Assembly (NCBI GenBank): GCA_903933395.1
Contig: CAIZKA010000518.1
Location: 1 to 7,956, forward strand
Length of the DNA: 7,956 nucleotides
Direction: 5' to 3'
Source of the DNA: an uncultured beta proteobacterium
GTDB taxonomy: Bacteria > Pseudomonadota > Gammaproteobacteria > Burkholderiales > Rhodocyclaceae
Shown: piece after piece, positions 5,050-7,956 of the stretch
Layout of the letters: every line of letters starts with the position of its first letter
How positions within the stretch are numbered: position 1 is the stretch's first letter
Notes under the pieces: model-generated
Told to the model about the DNA's origin: nothing
The model's input: only the letters and a program-made list of their open reading frames with translations
Databases searched by the model: none
Made by a program: the position numbers and the translations under genes

Positions 5050-6144
5050 TCAGGGCTTGCGGTAGCTGATGCGGTAGATGGCGCCGGCGTGATCGTCGGC
5101 GACCAGCAGCGAGCCGTCGGGCAGCACCAGCACATCTGCCGGCCGGCCCCAGGCCGATTCGCCCTGCAGCCAACCGCCGGCAAACGTTTCGTAGCTCGCG
5201 GCGCGGCCGTCCTTCACACGCACCAGGGCGATGCGATAGCCGGTCTTTTTCGAGCGGTTCCACGAACCGTGCTCGGCGATGAAAATCTGGTTGCGGTACT
5301 CGGCGGGGAACATGGTTCCGGTATAGAAACGCATGCCCAGGCCGGCGACATGGGGACCGAGTTTTTGTGCCGGCGGCTCGAACTCGCCGCATTTGCGCCG
5401 CGCACCGAATTCGGGATCGGGCAGGTCGCCACCATGGCAGTAGGGGTAGCCGAAATGCAGCCCTGTGCGCGGCGCGCGGTTGAGTTCGTCGGGCGGACTG
5501 TCGTCGCCCAACAAGTCGCGGCCGTTGTCGGTGAACCATAGTGCGCCGTCGACCGGACTCCAGTCGAAGCCGACGCTGTTGCGGATGCCGCGGGCGAAGA
5601 CCTCGCGCCCCGAGCCGTCGGCATTCATGCGCAGGATGGAGGCATAGGGGTCGCCCGGATCGCAGATGTTGCAGGGCGCGCCGACCGGCACATAGAGCTT
5701 GCCGTCAGGGCCGAAGGCGATGAATTTCCAGCCGTGGTGGGTGTCTTTCGGCAGCGTGCCGGTAACGACGACAGGGGCAGGGGGCTTGTCGATCTGTCGG
5801 TCGATGTCGTCGTAACGCAGGATGCGACTCACCGCGCCGACGTATAGCGAGCCGTCCTTCCAGGCCAGGCCGCTGGGCATGTCGAGGCCAGCGGCGATGC
5901 GCGTCAAGGCGCCGGCGCGATAGCCCGCATCGAAGCGCACCGCATGCACGCTGCCCGCGCCGCGCGAAGCGACATACAGCACGCCGCCATTTTGATCCGT
6001 GCCACCGAGCGCCATCTGACGCGCGTTATCCACCCGCGTCCAGAGTTCGATGGCGAAGCCCGGCGGCAGCTTGATGGTTTCCAGCGGCAGGGCGCCGGCG
6101 CAGGCGGACCAGGCGAGCAGGGCAATGGCAAAGAGATGTCTCAT
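5050..6144 (-). CDS. Exported PQQ-dependent sugar dehydrogenase-like (sorbosone dehydrogenase family) beta-propeller
   Basis: 364 residues from ATG 6144, resembling COG2133/GSDH-type soluble quinoprotein dehydrogenases, which oxidise sugars or aldehydes in the periplasm with PQQ as cofactor. A signal peptide MRHLFAIALLAWSACAGA is followed by LETIKLPPGFAIELW, the usual start of the mature propeller. Family motifs include THHGWKFIAFGPDGKLYVPVG (135-155, with the His region near the PQQ site), CNIC (158-161), RGIRNSVGFDW (185-195), PPDELN (217-222), HFGYPYCHGG (230-239), EHGSWNRS (291-298) and the closing DVLVLPDGSLLVADD (337-351). The SAC in the signal could be read as a poor lipobox, with Trp at -3, so a lipoprotein is less likely. 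Upstream in-frame starts (GTG 6222, ATG 6195) would bury the signal peptide and are disfavoured. The true substrate is unknown, and many members have unproven enzyme activity. It stands alone, convergent with the small ORF and divergent from the channel gene. Confidence 0.87.
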   Translation of the reverse strand: MRHLFAIALLAWSACAGALPLETIKLPPGFAIELWTRVDNARQMALGGTDQNGGVLYVASRGAGSVHAVRFDAGYRAGALTRIAAGLDMPSGLAWKDGSLYVGAVSRILRYDDIDRQIDKPPAPVVVTGTLPKDTHHGWKFIAFGPDGKLYVPVGAPCNICDPGDPYASILRMNADGSGREVFARGIRNSVGFDWSPVDGALWFTDNGRDLLGDDSPPDELNRAPRTGLHFGYPYCHGGDLPDPEFGARRKCGEFEPPAQKLGPHVAGLGMRFYTGTMFPAEYRNQIFIAEHGSWNRSKKTGYRIALVRVKDGRAASYETFAGGWLQGESAWGRPADVLVLPDGSLLVADDHAGAIYRISYRKP

Positions 6145-6183
6145 GGCGTGGGGACCCCGGAAGTCGGCGCTGGCGGTACGGCG

Positions 6184-6212
6184 ATTCTCGTTCATGCGGC
6201 CGTGCCGCGCAA
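6184..6212 (-). promoter_or_regulatory. Weak sigma-70-like promoter candidate for the sugar dehydrogenase-like gene
   Basis: On the - strand TTGCGC (6212 to 6207), a 17-nt spacer, then GAGAAT (6189 to 6184). The match to consensus is poor (3/6 and 4/6). Its main value is that transcription would start near 6177, which favours the ATG at 6144 over the upstream starts. Confidence 0.2.
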
Positions 6213-6292
6213 TTGTCGCCACATCGTCGCGGCGCCGGCCGGTCGGTGATCAGGGCGGCCGTCGACGGAGATTTCGAGGCAGGCCGACAGGC

Positions 6293-6322
6293 TTGACCGG
6301 AGCTTGAACGGTCGAGGATACT
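6293..6322 (+). promoter_or_regulatory. Sigma-70-like promoter of the MscS-like channel gene
   Basis: TTGACC (6293-6298, 5/6 to consensus), an 18-nt spacer, then GATACT (6317-6322, 4/6). Transcription would start near 6329, giving a leader of about 75 nt to the GTG at 6405. That would make the earlier GTG at 6330 an unlikely start. The leader is relatively AT-rich (GAGCATTAAATTTCC). Confidence 0.45.
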
Positions 6323-6327
6323 TGACC
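6310..6327. promoter_or_regulatory. Imperfect palindrome over the -10 element, possible operator
   Basis: GGTCGAG-GATA-CTTGACC: 7-bp half sites with one mismatch, directly overlapping the candidate -10 hexamer. A further CTTGACC copy lies at 6292-6298 and a related CTTGAAC at 6303-6309, so the same half site recurs three to four times within 36 bp. A repressor or activator could bind here; no candidate regulator gene is adjacent. Confidence 0.3.
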
Positions 6328-6391
6328 TCGTGAGCATTAAATTTCCTTCCAATCCGGCGACTTGCGCCGGCCGCGGTTTTCCCTGTGCATC

Positions 6392-6398
6392 AAGGTGG
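6392..6398 (+). promoter_or_regulatory. Shine-Dalgarno site that decides the channel-gene start
   Basis: AAGGTGG differs from the consensus AAGGAGG at one base and ends six bases before the GTG at 6405. It supports that start over the GTGs at 6330 and 6399. Confidence 0.5.
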
Positions 6399-6404
6399 GT
6401 GCAG

Positions 6405-7956
6405 GTGCGCCAGGCAATCGCTGCCGCGCCTGCGATCCTCCTCGCGGCGTGGTTGTTCTCCTGTGGCGCCCTGGCCCAGGTTTCGGGCGTGACCGGCCTG
6501 GGTACCGCAAGCGCCCAGAGCAAAGCGGAAAAACCGACAAGCGCCGCCGAGGCTCCCGGCAAAGCGGAAAAATTAGCCGAGCTGAGTGCGCGTCTGGCCA
6601 GCGAGCGCAAGCTGCTCGAGGTATTGGACGGGCCGAACGGCCTGGGTGCGGGCGCGCCGCCCGGCACCGAACAGCGCTCCCTGCAACAGCGCCATATCCG
6701 TGTCGCCTTCCTGGTCAGCACGCTCGTGCAACACATGGCCGATATCGAGAAGCTGGACGAGGCGGTCCAGAGGCGTGTCGCAGTAGAGAAGGAACTGCAG
6801 GCCTGGACGGGTCTCGCCGAAAAGCCGCCGTACTCGATCCTGCTGGCCGACCGCCTGCGCGCAGAGCGCAATATAGACAGCACCGAACTGGAGGGCCTGC
6901 GCGGGCGCAAGGAGTTGCTGCGGCAGACGACCGATGACCTGCGCGAACGTTTGAAGCTCGCCCGGCAGCAGTTGCGGCAGGTCACCGAAAAAGCCGAGCG
7001 CAAGCGCACGGAAGCTGAACAGGTACAGCTTGCCTGGGAAAGGGAATCGGCGGATTTGACGGTGCGTGTGACCGAGGCGGTGATCAGCCATCAGGAAACC
7101 TCGCGGCAACTCCTCGATGAAAAAATCGCCATTGCGCAACTGGACCTTGACCTTGTCCAGCGCAAGCAGGAGCAGGTTGCCGCAGACACCCGGTTCACGG
7201 AGGCGGATCTGGCGCAAGTGCGCAACGGGCTTACTGCCGAGCGGGACGCCCTGGTTGCGGAAACCGAAAGAATGACGCAGGAGTACCCGCGGCTCCATGC
7301 GGGCGCGCAGGCGGCCCGCAAAGCCAGCGAATCACTCAGGGCGGCAGGAGGGCGCAAGGGCGAAACCCAGGCGCAGTACCTAGCCCGCCTGACCCGGCTC
7401 GAACAGGAGTTCGAACTGAAACAGGCGCGCCTGGACGCCGGTGCGGCACAAATCGAGCGTCTGCGCGAACTGCTCGATTTCAACCGGACCCGGGGTTTGC
7501 TCTGGGATGCACGCTACGACGGCTTCCAGAAGCAGGACACCCGCAGCCGCCTTCCGGCACGTGAAGCTGCCGAAAAGTTCGAGGTGTTCCTGACGGGGGC
7601 GAAAAAGCAGCTGGAACAGTTTTACAAGAGCGCCAACAACCGCGTCATCGACATCGACAGACGCATGGAAAATGCGGATTTTCCAGCGCAAAACAGCCAT
7701 CTGCGCGAGCTGCAGAAGATCTACGCCGAGCACACCACTGGCATCCAGCGGACGCTGACGGCGCTTGATCTGAACCTGACCCTGGCTCAGCAGATGCTCG
7801 CCGAATTCGGCGGCAGCAGCAACAGCCAGCGCTCGATGGCGGAGCGCGGCCGGCAATGGACGGCCGTCGCCGCGGATTACGCCGCCGCATTCTGGAATTT
7901 CGAGTTGATCGCGGTCGAAGACACGATCGAAGTCGATGGCAAACAGGTGGTCGGCA
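6405..7956 (+). CDS. MscS-family mechanosensitive channel-like protein with long periplasmic coiled-coil region, 3'-partial
   Basis: The frame runs off the window end; 517 residues are visible. From GTG 6405 the protein begins with a signal peptide (MRQAIAAAPAILLAAWLFSC) with likely cleavage after GALA at residue 24. A short A/P/K-rich linker follows, and then about 300 residues dominated by Leu, Glu, Arg and Gln (for example LEGLRGRKELLRQTTDDLRE), typical of coiled coils. The region after about residue 360 is helical and less regular. The last residues, FWNFELIAVEDTIEVDGKQ (496-514), resemble the linker just before the first membrane helix of large MscS/MscK-type channels, which open on hypo-osmotic shock. 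The pore itself lies outside the window, so the assignment rests on this short match and the overall layout. An earlier GTG at 6330 is in frame, but the 25 extra codons lack the G/C third-position bias, lie at the promoter's start point, and would bury the signal peptide. Confidence 0.75.
   Translation, partial: MRQAIAAAPAILLAAWLFSCGALAQVSGVTGLGTASAQSKAEKPTSAAEAPGKAEKLAELSARLASERKLLEVLDGPNGLGAGAPPGTEQRSLQQRHIRVAFLVSTLVQHMADIEKLDEAVQRRVAVEKELQAWTGLAEKPPYSILLADRLRAERNIDSTELEGLRGRKELLRQTTDDLRERLKLARQQLRQVTEKAERKRTEAEQVQLAWERESADLTVRVTEAVISHQETSRQLLDEKIAIAQLDLDLVQRKQEQVAADTRFTEADLAQVRNGLTAERDALVAETERMTQEYPRLHAGAQAARKASESLRAAGGRKGETQAQYLARLTRLEQEFELKQARLDAGAAQIERLRELLDFNRTRGLLWDARYDGFQKQDTRSRLPAREAAEKFEVFLTGAKKQLEQFYKSANNRVIDIDRRMENADFPAQNSHLRELQKIYAEHTTGIQRTLTALDLNLTLAQQMLAEFGGSSNSQRSMAERGRQWTAVAADYAAAFWNFELIAVEDTIEVDGKQVVG

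Noticed and set aside
5050..6222. Longer version of the sugar dehydrogenase-like gene starting at GTG 6222
   Set aside because: It would place 26 polar residues before the signal peptide, and the weak promoter candidate lies inside that extension.
6362..6937. + strand ORF of 191 codons at the start of the channel gene
   Set aside because: It is in a different frame from the coiled-coil protein, is rich in Arg/Gly/Ala, and stops at 6937 while the real frame continues to the window end.
6573..7856. - strand ORFs opposite the channel gene
   Set aside because: They are shadows of a heptad-rich coding frame on the + strand and carry no signal peptide or domain of their own.

Overview
The window reads as chromosomal DNA of a GC-rich, Gram-negative bacterium. 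A betaproteobacterium (Rhodocyclales or Sterolibacteriaceae-like) is my best guess. This is inferred from the protein styles, a paired REP-like repeat whose arms carry the common GTCATTCC..CCAG signature, and an ECF-sigma/anti-sigma/secreted-protein operon. No rRNA or other marker is present to settle the taxonomy. There are nine protein-coding calls: eight well supported and one small doubtful ORF. The first and last genes are cut by the window edges. Region 1 (1-2916, + strand) is a tightly packed operon. It opens with the C-terminal part of a membrane-anchored FAD/NAD(P) disulfide oxidoreductase, which looks like a TVP38/TMEM64 (VTT) domain fused to a mercuric-reductase-like domain. Two overlapping sugar/nucleotide transferase genes of the families TIGR04283 and TIGR04282 (DUF2064) follow; these were named 'rSAM/selenodomain-associated transferase 2 and 1' and are now linked to arsenosugar biosynthesis. 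The stop and start codons overlap by 1 nt and 20 nt, so translation is probably coupled. Region 2 (2917-3038) is a convergent intergenic gap. It holds a 68-bp REP-like double-hairpin element and then a strong hairpin that may end transcription from both sides. Region 3 (3039-4793, - strand) is a three-gene signalling operon: a secreted COG4315 (Lipoprotein_15) protein, an ECF sigma factor, and a membrane anti-sigma factor that has no cysteine. A GGAAT-N17-CGTATA promoter candidate in front of the secreted protein fits autoregulation by the ECF factor. Region 4 (4810-5034, + strand) is a 74-codon ORF with coding-like base usage. It may be a remnant of a hemerythrin-like protein. Region 5 (5050-6144, - strand) encodes an exported PQQ-dependent sugar/sorbosone-dehydrogenase-like beta-propeller. 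Region 6 (6145-7956) is a divergent promoter region of about 260 bp followed by the first 517 codons of an exported, coiled-coil-rich protein. Its last visible residues look like the entry to an MscS-type mechanosensitive channel domain. No tRNA, rRNA, CRISPR array, insertion sequence or phage gene is visible. The features most worth a second look are the oxidoreductase fusion with Tyr in place of the catalytic His, the cysteine-free anti-sigma factor with its putative autoregulated promoter, the REP-like element with a compensatory base change, and the palindrome over the channel-gene promoter.
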